NCBI GenBank assembly: GCA_030180075.1
Contig: JASNJN010000684.1
Coordinates: 1 to 26,567 of the forward strand
Length of the DNA stretch: 26,567 bases
From: Mikrocytos mackini
Taxonomy: Eukaryota; Endomyxa; Ascetosporea; Mikrocytida; Mikrocytiidae
Reading direction: 5' to 3'
Shown here one piece after another: positions 9,216 through 18,062 of this stretch. Under the pieces are notes generated by a model. The model was not told where the DNA came from. It was given only the letters and a program-made list of their open reading frames with translations, and searched no databases. How positions within the stretch are numbered: position 1 is the first letter of the stretch; each line of letters opens with the position of its first letter. Made by a program: the position numbers and the translations under genes.

Positions 9216-12200
9216 CAGTCAATTGTTTGATCATCTCTATTTTTTGATCCACATTAATATCGGGTCTTTTCGCTATATAGTTAATACTATTCTTTAGATC
9301 TAGCGGTGCGTTGTTGTACTTTGCTATATAATTTTTTAAGTCGTCTTCTTTATTAGCTTCCGAGGCATTACTTTGGGGTGTGACAACCATGCGTGCGGGA
9401 GCTTCTGATGGCCTTGGGCTCATACCCATATAGTTAGCTGCTGGATGAGATTTGGGGGCCATTCCCGTTGGCATTTTATATACAGGCTTGTTGTTGTAAG
9501 CTGCTGTAGGTTGACCATATGCCATCGGATAATTCATGTCCATCGCAGAGGTATTTTGTCTTATCATTATATTGGTCCCATTAATAGGCGTTCCCCTTTG
9601 ATTCAGCAACATCTTACTACAAAGCATCAATTTCTTACTGGTTATCGATTGCTGTTGAATTGCACGGTGGCTGACAATCTTGTATTTATTAAAAAGATTC
9701 ATCTTCTCCTTTGTGTTGTGAATGTTAATTTCTAGTTCAAGTTCCTCCTTAAGCACATTGTATTTCAAACAATTATTCTCCGCTAGTTTATTGAGCTTTT
9801 CTATGAAATAAATATGATTCTGTTTCGTATCGATATAGACGTACTTCTTCAGCCGTGGGGAACACCTAGAAATAATGTATTCATAGAACGCATGTATATG
9901 GTTCTCCGTAGTAAAAAGGCCGTTGACTATGCTGAAAAAATCAGTCTTAGAATTCCCATCAATAGTGCCTCCGACGAAAGCTGTATACGAATCCAAAAAT
10001 TTGAAAAGCAGCAAGTTTAGCTCCTCGATCTTAGCGAACTCGCTTATCAATTTCAAGTATATCGCGTCGTTTTTCATGATCTCCTGCTTGCTTCCAAAAT
10101 CTCCTTCTTGAGTTGGGATTATTCTACTCATCGACAGCCTTTCTTTTTTGTTTACCCTTTTCAGTGGAACCCGCCCGGATTCTTCTGTCAATGGGGCCGT
10201 TGCAAAATCATCGTTGAAGTCCGATTCCATACTGCCATTCATAAAACTCCCCATGGAGTTCTGTTTCTTTAGACCCGTGTTTTGCTCCTTGTTACTTTTC
10301 CCAATTACTGCTGTTTCCTTGAGAAGTTGGTCGTACTTGTTCTTCCTGACTATTTTGTTCGGAATCATGGAGTTTAGGAAGTTGTAGTTGCCATAAGGAT
10401 TGCTGGGGAAAGGGTTTATGCTTACATTCGTAGCAATCGGACTCCCTGTATTGTAATTTAGTTTTGGAGTACTGTCGTGGGGGTTTGTGTTCTGAGATTG
10501 CATGTACCTGACCTTTTCTGTCGCTGATGCTGCCAGCTTTTCGAGGCGTAATTTCTTCCTATCTCCTGCGCGCCATAGATTACAAACTGATTTCAAAGTA
10601 TTTTTTATTTTTGCGCTCTTTTCTAAGAACTTCTTGTAAATTTTGATGTTGGTGTTTATTTTATCATTCTGCCATTTTTCTTTGAAGGGATGAAATGGAT
10701 TGGGCTTCCTCATAGAAGGAGTATCTATCCCCAATGAGACGAGAACCCTTTTAACATTCTTATCTCCGCGAGCGCTAGCCCCTGAGAAGCGCTCAATATG
10801 CCGTGCCTCAGGGGCTAAACTATTTTTTGACTCGTCTGAATAGAAGTTAGGGTTGTTCTCGATTTTGTTAAACAAGAACTTTTCCAAGGGGCTTAATCCG
10901 TTGTATATTTCGTCGAATTTTTGCAATTTCTCATCTATCTGCTCACTTATCAAGTCTAAAAACTCATTTCGCTGGTCTGGTTTGCTCTCACTATTTTCTG
11001 GCGGTTCAATGCCACTTTCGGTTACTTGGTTATGACTATTTTCAATATTCGGTATATCATTCAAATTATCCCCAGTCATCCCCATAAATATGTCAACGAC
11101 CGCAGACTCTTCATCAAAGACACTCATATCTCCATCATCAAGAACAGCCTTATTTATTCTCTTCTTTCTCTCAGCCACACAATATATATTGGCTTCTATT
11201 GTATTTTCTGTAATTAATTTGTAAACTTTGACAGGCTTCTGTTGTCCCAATCTGTGGCATCTATCTTGAGCCTGAAGATCAACAGAAGGGTTCCAGTCTG
11301 AGTCATAAAATATGACTGTGTCCGCGCCTGTCAGGTTTATTCCCAACCCTCCTGATTTGGTAGAAGTTATAAAACAAAATATCTTTTGGTCGGCATTGAA
11401 CCTGTCCACTCGAGCCTGGCGAAGTTCCAACGGTGTAGAACCGTCTAACCTCAAGTATGAAAAGTTTTTTCTTGATAGGAAGAACTCGATAATGTCCAAC
11501 ATTTTAACCATCAAACTAAAGATAACACAGCGATGGCCTTTCCTAATAAGTGTTTCTAACAATCTTTCAAGTCGCTGTAGTTTGCCACATTCATTTAGCA
11601 AAGATATAGGGTCCGGTATTCGTCTTTGTTTGCTATATCTTATTTCTCTTTTCACCATAGTTAAATATGACTTGTTATATTCCTTTTGACTCTCTGCCTT
11701 GTTCAATAAAGCTGATTTAGCTTTTAATAAATGATTGTATCTTGATATCGAAAATGCTTTTTCTTCATGTGATTTGTATTTATTGTAATAAAGCAACTCT
11801 GTAATGTTTATTTTTCTAGTTACTGATGGTACATTGAAAACAAAGTGGTTAAAGTTGCGTCCAGTTACAACATTTTTTACAATATTACATTTGTTTGATG
11901 TTCGATTTTGTAGGAGGAACAAAGATTTGTTCTGGTTTGAAGTCGCTCTGTTGATAATGAAGTCTTTGAAGTCATTATTGTTACTATTTATCATTAGTTT
12001 CTTCTTTATTGTTATGCCAGCCTTGGTATATGAAGCAGGTATTTTTTGAAGCCTTATAATGGTTGTTTCTTTTTTGTGTATGTTTGCAAGTATGTCTTCG
12101 TTGACTGTGTCTTGGTTCGTGTCGATTCCGAGAATATTATGCGGCACAGTTTCTTTGAATACGGATGAGTATGAAATATTGTTCAACACCTTTTGGTTGA

Positions 12201-14265
12201 TCTCGCTTTTAAACAAACCGAAGAACTCGTCATAATCGGATAAAAGAGTAAACCGAAGTGGCGTTGTTACCGACTTCCCTTCGAATAAGTCCGGGTGATT
12301 GCACACTTTCCTAAGCTTGGTGAGAACTCCCATCATATTCAAGTATTTCCCTTCCTTTAGTACTCTTTTTGTTTTACCTCTGGAAAGAAAGTCCTCATAT
12401 AATTGTCTCTGTCTTTTGGAGAACTTACACACGATGAGTTCTTCTGTTTTTTCGGGTAATCCAAGATTGACCTCGGTTTTGAGTCTTCTGAGAACGAACG
12501 GCATTATTAACCCTTTCAACCGTGTGATGGCGAGTTTCTCCGATCGAGACGTTGTACTGCCCTCGTTTATTTCTTTCATAGCGCCTGTTATGTCTGTACT
12601 CTTTGATGATAGGGGTTTGGAAAACCATTCTTTAAATGCTTCCGAAGACTTGAACAGACCCGGCATTAAGAAGTGAAGAAGTGCCCATAATTCCATTACA
12701 CTGTTTTGAAGAGGTGTACCAGTAAGGAGTATTCTTCGGTGGGCTTTGATCGACAAAAGTTGCTGCCAGCGTTTGGAGCTAGAGTTTTTAATCGAGTGTG
12801 CTTCATCTAGCACCATTGCAAGCCACTTTTTTCTCTTTATAAAGCTGATGTCGTTAACGGCGGTCGAGTATCCCACTATCACCGCATTGAATGCATTCTT
12901 TTTATTCCACCCAACCCTCTTAGCTTTCCGCTGGTTCTGATCACCGTGATATACAAGCAGTTTAAAGCCTGGCATCCATTTTAAAAACTCGACCGACCAG
13001 TTTATTACAACTGAGTTCGGAACAATGATCAAGTAAGGGCCCCACATATCGTACTCTTCCGCCAAACGACTAAAAAGCGCAATCGTTTGAACGGTCTTCC
13101 CCAATCCCATGTCATCGGCTAGAATGCCGTTAGTATTGTTTTTGAAAAGGCCAAGAAGCCAGGAGATGCCTCTAATTTGATATTCTCGCAAAGGCTTATC
13201 CTTGTCTATTTTTAATAACTTTGACTCGGCAGGATTCCAAGGAGTTTCTTTGGTCTCTTTGAGCAATCCAGTTATTACCTGCGATATTTTGACTGCGCTT
13301 CCGAACAGCTCTTTTAAGTCATATAAGATTTCATTTTTCTCCGCCTTCTTTTGGTAGAGCTCTGATTTAGCTTTGACCAATTTTAGGATGTTTTTCATAG
13401 TGACTTTGAGCTCCCGGGCTATTTTCTTTGCATTGTTCTTTTGTTCTCTGATAATTGCGTTCTTGCTCGTCTTTTCTTTCTGCTCTAATGCCCGTATAAT
13501 ATTGTCGGTCTTCTTCCTTCTACTCTTAGCAAAATTCGAAAAGAAGTTTGACGTCCACCTACACTCCTTGTTATGGTATTCAATATGAGTTCTGACCAAT
13601 TTAGATTTGTTCTTTTTAGTCATAGACCCAGCAATGTATTTTTCTTTACTTATTTTGTTCTGCAGTACTTTCTTCTTTTGTTCCAAGTTTTTTAAGTTCT
13701 CCCCGGTATATGCAAGTTTGTATTTTTCAAACAAAATCTGAGCTAAATGGGATGGCGCGTACTGTAATGGTTTTGAATTAATCAATAAATAGAGAGAGTT
13801 AAGGTGTCGTCGAACACCCATGATTCGGTTTGTGGGATAATACTCCGTACCGAGAATTTCATTGTATGTAAATGGGCCCATAGAGTTTTGTTCTATTTGG
13901 TGATCAAGTTTGATATAAGTAAAAAGATTGAACGCCATAAAGTCTGCTGATTGTACGTTCATATTTTTGAACAGAGGTTCGCCTTCGTTTTCTTTCGACT
14001 TCTGGATGATGTCCTTTATTGGTGTGGTCGGGATTACATTGAATTGTGGCTGTCTATACCCTTGCATGGGGTAAGCAAAAGGGTTGGGTACGCCGTTTAT
14101 CTGCGAATAAAGCACTTTGTTTCTTGGAATAGAGTAATTGGTTGGTAAAAAATATCCACCCACAAGAATTGGTCTTTTCGTCTGTGGAGTTCCATTTGTT
14201 TTCTGAATGTCGTCTATTCGTATATATGTTTTGGGTGTTTCATCTGGTTTGTTTCTGTCGTCCAT
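9211..14265 (-). CDS. SWR1: Swr1/SRCAP-type chromatin remodelling ATPase
   Basis: A Snf2-family helicase of the Swr1 class, the motor that exchanges H2A for H2A.Z in nucleosomes. An HSA-like helical segment (about 222-305, with HIEYHNKECRW) would bind actin and actin-related proteins. Lobe 1 starts PLREYQIRGISWL (358), with ADDMGLGKT (383-391), DEAH (487-490) and LLTGTPLQNS (513-522). The sequence then follows the Swr1 pattern: FKEWFSKP, LRRLKTEV, FLSRGKTK and LRKVCNHPDLFE. Roughly 235 residues separate this from lobe 2 (about 895-1040, with LRLDGST, SGGLGINLTGAD and QDRCHRLGQ). Split lobes with a large insert are a mark of the Swr1/Ino80 class. The C-terminal third is poorly conserved. Residues of about 1430-1520 may be a degenerate SANT-like fold, as in Domino/p400 and PIE1, followed by a Met/Pro-rich tail. 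At 1684 residues it is slightly longer than yeast Swr1 and is uninterrupted. Confidence 0.92.
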   Translation of the reverse strand: MDDRNKPDETPKTYIRIDDIQKTNGTPQTKRPILVGGYFLPTNYSIPRNKVLYSQINGVPNPFAYPMQGYRQPQFNVIPTTPIKDIIQKSKENEGEPLFKNMNVQSADFMAFNLFTYIKLDHQIEQNSMGPFTYNEILGTEYYPTNRIMGVRRHLNSLYLLINSKPLQYAPSHLAQILFEKYKLAYTGENLKNLEQKKKVLQNKISKEKYIAGSMTKKNKSKLVRTHIEYHNKECRWTSNFFSNFAKSRRKKTDNIIRALEQKEKTSKNAIIREQKNNAKKIARELKVTMKNILKLVKAKSELYQKKAEKNEILYDLKELFGSAVKISQVITGLLKETKETPWNPAESKLLKIDKDKPLREYQIRGISWLLGLFKNNTNGILADDMGLGKTVQTIALFSRLAEEYDMWGPYLIIVPNSVVINWSVEFLKWMPGFKLLVYHGDQNQRKAKRVGWNKKNAFNAVIVGYSTAVNDISFIKRKKWLAMVLDEAHSIKNSSSKRWQQLLSIKAHRRILLTGTPLQNSVMELWALLHFLMPGLFKSSEAFKEWFSKPLSSKSTDITGAMKEINEGSTTSRSEKLAITRLKGLIMPFVLRRLKTEVNLGLPEKTEELIVCKFSKRQRQLYEDFLSRGKTKRVLKEGKYLNMMGVLTKLRKVCNHPDLFEGKSVTTPLRFTLLSDYDEFFGLFKSEINQKVLNNISYSSVFKETVPHNILGIDTNQDTVNEDILANIHKKETTIIRLQKIPASYTKAGITIKKKLMINSNNNDFKDFIINRATSNQNKSLFLLQNRTSNKCNIVKNVVTGRNFNHFVFNVPSVTRKINITELLYYNKYKSHEEKAFSISRYNHLLKAKSALLNKAESQKEYNKSYLTMVKREIRYSKQRRIPDPISLLNECGKLQRLERLLETLIRKGHRCVIFSLMVKMLDIIEFFLSRKNFSYLRLDGSTPLELRQARVDRFNADQKIFCFITSTKSGGLGINLTGADTVIFYDSDWNPSVDLQAQDRCHRLGQQKPVKVYKLITENTIEANIYCVAERKKRINKAVLDDGDMSVFDEESAVVDIFMGMTGDNLNDIPNIENSHNQVTESGIEPPENSESKPDQRNEFLDLISEQIDEKLQKFDEIYNGLSPLEKFLFNKIENNPNFYSDESKNSLAPEARHIERFSGASARGDKNVKRVLVSLGIDTPSMRKPNPFHPFKEKWQNDKINTNIKIYKKFLEKSAKIKNTLKSVCNLWRAGDRKKLRLEKLAASATEKVRYMQSQNTNPHDSTPKLNYNTGSPIATNVSINPFPSNPYGNYNFLNSMIPNKIVRKNKYDQLLKETAVIGKSNKEQNTGLKKQNSMGSFMNGSMESDFNDDFATAPLTEESGRVPLKRVNKKERLSMSRIIPTQEGDFGSKQEIMKNDAIYLKLISEFAKIEELNLLLFKFLDSYTAFVGGTIDGNSKTDFFSIVNGLFTTENHIHAFYEYIISRCSPRLKKYVYIDTKQNHIYFIEKLNKLAENNCLKYNVLKEELELEINIHNTKEKMNLFNKYKIVSHRAIQQQSITSKKLMLCSKMLLNQRGTPINGTNIMIRQNTSAMDMNYPMAYGQPTAAYNNKPVYKMPTGMAPKSHPAANYMGMSPRPSEAPARMVVTPQSNASEANKEDDLKNYIAKYNNAPLDLKNSINYIAKRPDINVDQKIEMIKQLTE

Positions 14266-14308
14266 GGAACTGTAGTTTGAGAGTTATTTAATTTACTAGC
14301 AAAAAGTT

Positions 14309-14327
14309 CTAAAATTTAAAAAACAGA
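14309..14327 (-). promoter_or_regulatory. AAATTT-type upstream motif of SWR1
   Basis: Read on the minus strand, TTTTTTAAATTTTAGAAC lies about 45-60 bases upstream of the SWR1 ATG, further away than in the other genes. The sequence core is the same TTTAAATTTT as at the SANT-domain gene. Confidence 0.4.
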
Positions 14328-14544
14328 AATGAAATGTTCGATTCTGAAATCATAACCTCCATATATTCAGCGAATGTGATTAGCATGGCAGTAGCCGAAT
14401 CGAACCAAATATAAATAATAAATATTCAGTGATCAATTATTCCATCTTCTCAATATTTTTATTCAAATGAAGATCCACAAAACATTTGAGAGAAAACTCA
14501 AATGAGACAAGATATCATTCTAACAACAAACTATTTAATTTTCA

Positions 14545-15672
14545 TTAACCCATTCTTACCACGCCTGCTGCAGTCAGGTATTCAATGTTCTGTCTCAAGT
14601 GTTTGTCTTTGTTCAGCATCTGCAATCCTTCCATATTTTTGCCATTCCTCATATTCTCTAAGAATATTTGCACATCCATATTTTTGACAACCATTTCAAT
14701 TTCACTGTCGCTCTTTGCCTTTTCCATCCTCTCTTTCGCTTCAGAGTCTTTATTTTCATCCTTCATGTTAAACATTTGGGCTTCGCCAAGAATTCTCGCT
14801 TTTTCAGTCTCAACCAGGGATATGTTCGCTGCCTTTCCTTCGAACTCGTATTCCTCTATACTGTTGAGATAGTCGTTCAGTGCCTTTATACTTCGATGCA
14901 ACAACTTGAGGTAACTGTATATTTTTGTGAGCCTCATATAAGCCTTAACATACCCGCGTGGCTGGATTTCTATGCACTTCTGACAGTCTTCTATAGCCGC
15001 AGAGAAAGACATCAACTTGGTGTAGCACAATGCTCTGTTTGAGTAAATCCTATAATCCTCAGGGTTTCTCATAATTGCTTCTGTATACGCCGAAACAGCT
15101 TCCGCGTATTTCTTAGCTGCAACAAACTCGTTTCCTTTTGCTCTAAGTTCTTCAGACAGTGGTTTGTTAATAAGTGCGGCTTTTTTGGCCTTCTTCAAAT
15201 CATTTTCGAGTTGGGTCAAGGAAGATGTTCTGTGCTCGATAAGCCCTTTCTTCACTCTATCCATAGCCAACGATATTAAGTCTTCCTTTGACATCTGACT
15301 CAGTATATCCTTCAATTCTGATTCAGTGGAAGCGTTCATTTCTTGGTTCCTGTTTAAATCTTGGACTACTGGGTCAGTTTGTGTTCGTTCGGTTTTGTCT
15401 GCATATCTGTGAAGAGCAGTGGCTGCACGCTCATGTGCACGGGCCCTCTGTGAAAGATTGATATCTTCACATTTGTCCAAGCATTGATCGGCAAATAAGA
15501 GCGCTAGTGGGAAATTCTCGAGCTCGATTAGACAAGCAGCCGCATTCGTGTACACTGATGGAATATGTGCATGTTCTAGTGCTTTCTTATATAGATTGAA
15601 AGCCTTCTGATATTCCGAAATTCGATATAGATCATCGGCATCTTTCTTTGCTTCGAATGCTTTGTCAGACAT
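14545..15672 (-). CDS. STI1: STI1/HOP co-chaperone, short form
   Basis: A tetratricopeptide co-chaperone that links Hsp70 and Hsp90 in the cytosol. From the ATG at 15672 it is 375 residues; a TTG two codons upstream is in frame but is not a likely start. Residues 1-90 form TPR2A-like repeats (YTNAAACLIELENF). Residues 172-275 form TPR2B (ELRAKGNEF, then YSNRALCYTKL) with the carboxylate-clamp residues K179, N181, N212, K243 and R247. The C-terminal 318-375 stretch matches the DP2 domain (SDSEIEMVVKNMDVQIFLENM, ending in AAGVV). The linker EHRTSSLTQLENDLKKAKK is typical of STI1. Yeast Sti1 (589) and human HOP (543) also carry TPR1 and DP1 at the N-terminus; these are missing here. The upstream spacer is only 226 bp and encodes no such domain. 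Confidence 0.9.
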   Translation of the reverse strand: MSDKAFEAKKDADDLYRISEYQKAFNLYKKALEHAHIPSVYTNAAACLIELENFPLALLFADQCLDKCEDINLSQRARAHERAATALHRYADKTERTQTDPVVQDLNRNQEMNASTESELKDILSQMSKEDLISLAMDRVKKGLIEHRTSSLTQLENDLKKAKKAALINKPLSEELRAKGNEFVAAKKYAEAVSAYTEAIMRNPEDYRIYSNRALCYTKLMSFSAAIEDCQKCIEIQPRGYVKAYMRLTKIYSYLKLLHRSIKALNDYLNSIEEYEFEGKAANISLVETEKARILGEAQMFNMKDENKDSEAKERMEKAKSDSEIEMVVKNMDVQIFLENMRNGKNMEGLQMLNKDKHLRQNIEYLTAAGVVRMG

Positions 15673-15675
15673 TTT

Positions 15676-15693
15676 CAAATTTTTTAAGTTTTA
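15676..15693 (-). promoter_or_regulatory. AAATTT-type upstream motif of STI1
   Basis: Read on the minus strand, AAAACTTAAAAAATTTG is followed within a few bases by the ATG. A TATATAG element near 15760, about 88 bp from the start, could be a TATA box. Confidence 0.5.
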
Positions 15694-15897
15694 ACGGTAC
15701 ACTCACACAGACAGGACTTTGCACCCACCAGTTCAACTCGAAGTCGTACTTGTAACCTATATATGTTTTAACTTGTTGTCTATGTGGTACGATAGCATCT
15801 AAAAATTTGCGAGAAATATTCATGTTTGTCGGAAATCATAAGACTAACCGTTACAGTAAAACATCTAAAAGTATTCTAATAAAATACACAAGAGTTA

Positions 15898-15903
15898 TTT
15901 ATT
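15898..15903 (-). terminator. Poly(A) signal overlapping the SANT-gene stop
   Basis: On the minus strand the gene ends GATGAATAAATAAC, so AATAAA overlaps the TAA stop codon, as at SWR1. Confidence 0.4.
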
Positions 15904-17290
15904 CATCCTCTTCGGGGTAATAATATCCTTCCTCGTCAACTGGCTCATAAACTGGGAAGCATTGGAGCAATTCCATCTCTTGGTCGTAGTAAAATTGGGT
16001 AATTATAGAACAGCTTACGCCTAGATAATCAGAAGATCGTTTGAAATCTTTCCCAAAGAGTTTGAATGCTTTAATTGCATTCTTCCAGAACTTCTTATTC
16101 CATGGAGAAATTTTCTTTTGATAATTCATACTATCTTCTTCATAAGGCTTCTCAATTACTTCGCCCATTATTTTATCTCTGTAACAATCTATTTCGGGTA
16201 TTTCTTTCAAGGCCTCATATGGCTCTTTCGACAACGGGGGAATTTCTGCGCCTAGATCGAATCTATTTATTAAATGTTCACTGTCACTTTTATCCAAACC
16301 TTGTCTGATAACCGTTATTAATTTTCGTCTAAAAATGGCCAGCCTATGTACAAATAAATTAGTCTTTAGTTCCACCATTTCATCCCAATGATTTGCTCTC
16401 ACTGTCGAAATCTGTTCTTCAAAGCTAGATGTATCTTTCTTTAGAAACTTGTTCCTCCAAATGTCGACGGCAACATTTCTCTGAATAATATCTCCGCTTG
16501 CAAAAACATTATGGGGTATGTCAAGGCTGCCGATAGAAACAGAAAGACTTTCTGACTTTAAATGAACATATTTCGGATCATTAACATGAATGTTACATTG
16601 CGACTTCAATGAAGCAGCATATTGTTCTGCGAATTCACAACGTAGTTTACTGGCACCTATTAAATCAGGGGCGTCGATTTCTTTTGATTGTTGCTCAGCA
16701 CATATGATTTTCTCATTCAGTATTGTTCGACTTACTACGAAAGTACCAGTTTTCCTTTGATCTTCCTGCACTTCTGTTATAGAATATGGTGAATTGTCAT
16801 ATTTTGGTAATTTCCTCGTAGGAATGGTTTCCTCTGTTTTGTCTTTAGCAATTAATCTCTTTAGTTTTTGTAGTGTTGAAACTTTGGAAGAATTTTCTTG
16901 TAAATTGGGGTTTGGATTTCTTTTATAATTCTGAATGGAAGTATTTACAGTTTGTTTGGCCCGAATGGGCTTTATTACAGGTTCGTTACGAACCCATTTA
17001 ACTTTTTTGTAATAATTATTGCTGAAATTCGACGCAGAAGGAATATTTTGCAAACCAAAACTAGTAGCGTGTTTGTTTATCCTCGTTGTAGCGGGATACC
17101 TTTGATAATCATACCCCAAAATCCTTTCAGTCGGCAGGAAGGGGTTATATGATGGGATTCTTGAAAAAGACGGATTATACCCTTGGTTGTTTGTATCCAG
17201 GTTACTGCTGTAGGTTTGGCTTGCAAGACGTCCCTTCTGCCCGGTAGGTTGCCCTTTGGGGGACTTTTTACCTTTTTTTCCGCTTCTCAT
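15899..17290 (-). CDS. SANT-domain protein, possible corepressor-like subunit
   Basis: Function is not recognised with certainty. The 463-residue protein has a basic N-terminus (RSGKKGKKSPKG, a possible nuclear signal), a long low-complexity Asn/Ser/Tyr/Pro-rich region to about 140, a charged middle part with a likely helical segment at 300-332, and near the C-terminus a SANT/Myb-like domain. In that domain (about 394-438) PWNKKFWKNAIKAF, LFGKDFKRSSDYL and IITQFYYDQE fit the pattern of SANT domains in Snt1/NCoR and RCOR-type proteins. These act with histone deacetylases, reading histone tails rather than DNA. The last ten residues are acidic. It is not tightly linked to a partner gene, though a chromatin remodeller lies two genes away. 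A Set3C- or CoREST-like role is an inference from the SANT domain alone. Confidence 0.7.
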   Translation of the reverse strand: MRSGKKGKKSPKGQPTGQKGRLASQTYSSNLDTNNQGYNPSFSRIPSYNPFLPTERILGYDYQRYPATTRINKHATSFGLQNIPSASNFSNNYYKKVKWVRNEPVIKPIRAKQTVNTSIQNYKRNPNPNLQENSSKVSTLQKLKRLIAKDKTEETIPTRKLPKYDNSPYSITEVQEDQRKTGTFVVSRTILNEKIICAEQQSKEIDAPDLIGASKLRCEFAEQYAASLKSQCNIHVNDPKYVHLKSESLSVSIGSLDIPHNVFASGDIIQRNVAVDIWRNKFLKKDTSSFEEQISTVRANHWDEMVELKTNLFVHRLAIFRRKLITVIRQGLDKSDSEHLINRFDLGAEIPPLSKEPYEALKEIPEIDCYRDKIMGEVIEKPYEEDSMNYQKKISPWNKKFWKNAIKAFKLFGKDFKRSSDYLGVSCSIITQFYYDQEMELLQCFPVYEPVDEEGYYYPEEDE

Positions 17291-17311
17291 AAAATTTAAA
17301 ATTTAGAAAAA
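17291..17311 (-). promoter_or_regulatory. AAATTT-type upstream motif of the SANT gene
   Basis: Read on the minus strand, TTTTCTAAATTTTAAATTTT runs straight into the ATG. Two AAATTT cores lie within 20 bases of the start. Confidence 0.5.
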
Positions 17312-17523
17312 AATCTTAAATTTCTCAGATTTATTTCACAATAAAGAATTTGACTTCATATAGGCAGCATGTTGCTTATTTGATGGTTTGTGCAACATAA
17401 GACTGTTTTGATAATTTTGTTTTTAAAAAAAAGTTATATTTTCTTCCAATTTTGATTTATAACAACCAAAGACTTTCTACTGAACCTAATATGATAGTAT
17501 ATTGACATTTGGCTTTTGTTTAA

Positions 17524-17778
17524 CTAATCTCCAATTGGTCTGTTCTGTTAGGCTATATTGGTGATTTTTCAATATTTGGAAGAATTGAACTTAAATTGTC
17601 TGTCAGGGGGTGTTGCTACAAATCCGTTCTCATGGTCACATACAAACAGCTTCGAGATACACCGGCTTACAAAGGACCAATTCCTTTGGATTTAATCGAG
17701 AGTTTAGAACTATTCGTAATTTTCTTTTGTATTCGCGGATCTAATGCTCTTGAAAAAATTACAAAAATGAGTTATTAA
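17524..17778 (+). pseudogene. Unidentified truncated ORF ending in the MULE
   Basis: A plus-strand frame open from just after a TAA at 17521 runs for about 78 codons into the left end of the MULE, where the inverted repeat supplies the stop (TKMSY then TAA). The peptide includes VTYKQLRDTPAYKGPIPLDL and FFCIRGSNALEK. It has mixed, protein-like composition rather than AT-run composition, but I do not recognise it. There is no clear ATG near its upstream end. It may be a gene or transposon fragment cut by the MULE, or chance. The preceding 17312-17523 shows nothing. Confidence 0.3.
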
Positions 17779-18062
17779 CTTTTTTGTCTATGTTTTATAT
17801 TGTTTTGTAGTTTTATACCACTTGTTTCGTTGTGTTAGATTACCAAAGATTTTTAGGTTTGTTGTTTAGTGAGTAGTTGGCGTTGTTTGAAAAATCAGCA
17901 ATTTTTTCATTAACACAGCACATAAACATATAAAGCCAAATCTGTATACTTTTCATTAAATTTAAATACTATGAAGCCTATATTAGCTTTATAGCTGATC
18001 ATATGAATGAGTTATATTTTCAAAATTTTAAAATCCACAAACATCTATGGGTGCATCAACCC
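17757..18062. repeat. MULE left terminal inverted repeat
   Basis: Its reverse complement reappears at 21443-22153 with about seven mismatches and one large insertion. It ends inside at CATCAACCC and thus includes the first codons of the transposase. Confidence 0.92.
18016..18046 (+). promoter_or_regulatory. AAATTT-type motif upstream of MULE transposase
   Basis: TTTTCAAAATTTTAAAATCC lies about 11-30 bases before the ATG at 18047, inside the inverted repeat. It resembles the motif upstream of the host genes. The mirror copy in the right repeat could start transcription inward from the other end. Confidence 0.4.

Noticed and set aside
14380-14470. A GGTTCGATTC box on the minus strand looked like the T-arm of a tRNA.
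   Set aside because: No complementary T-stem, no A-box sequence and no acceptor stem could be formed around it.
15673-15678. A TTG start two codons upstream of the STI1 ATG.
   Set aside because: The ATG at 15672 is preceded by the usual AAATTT-type motif and starts the TPR directly; the TTG adds only two residues.
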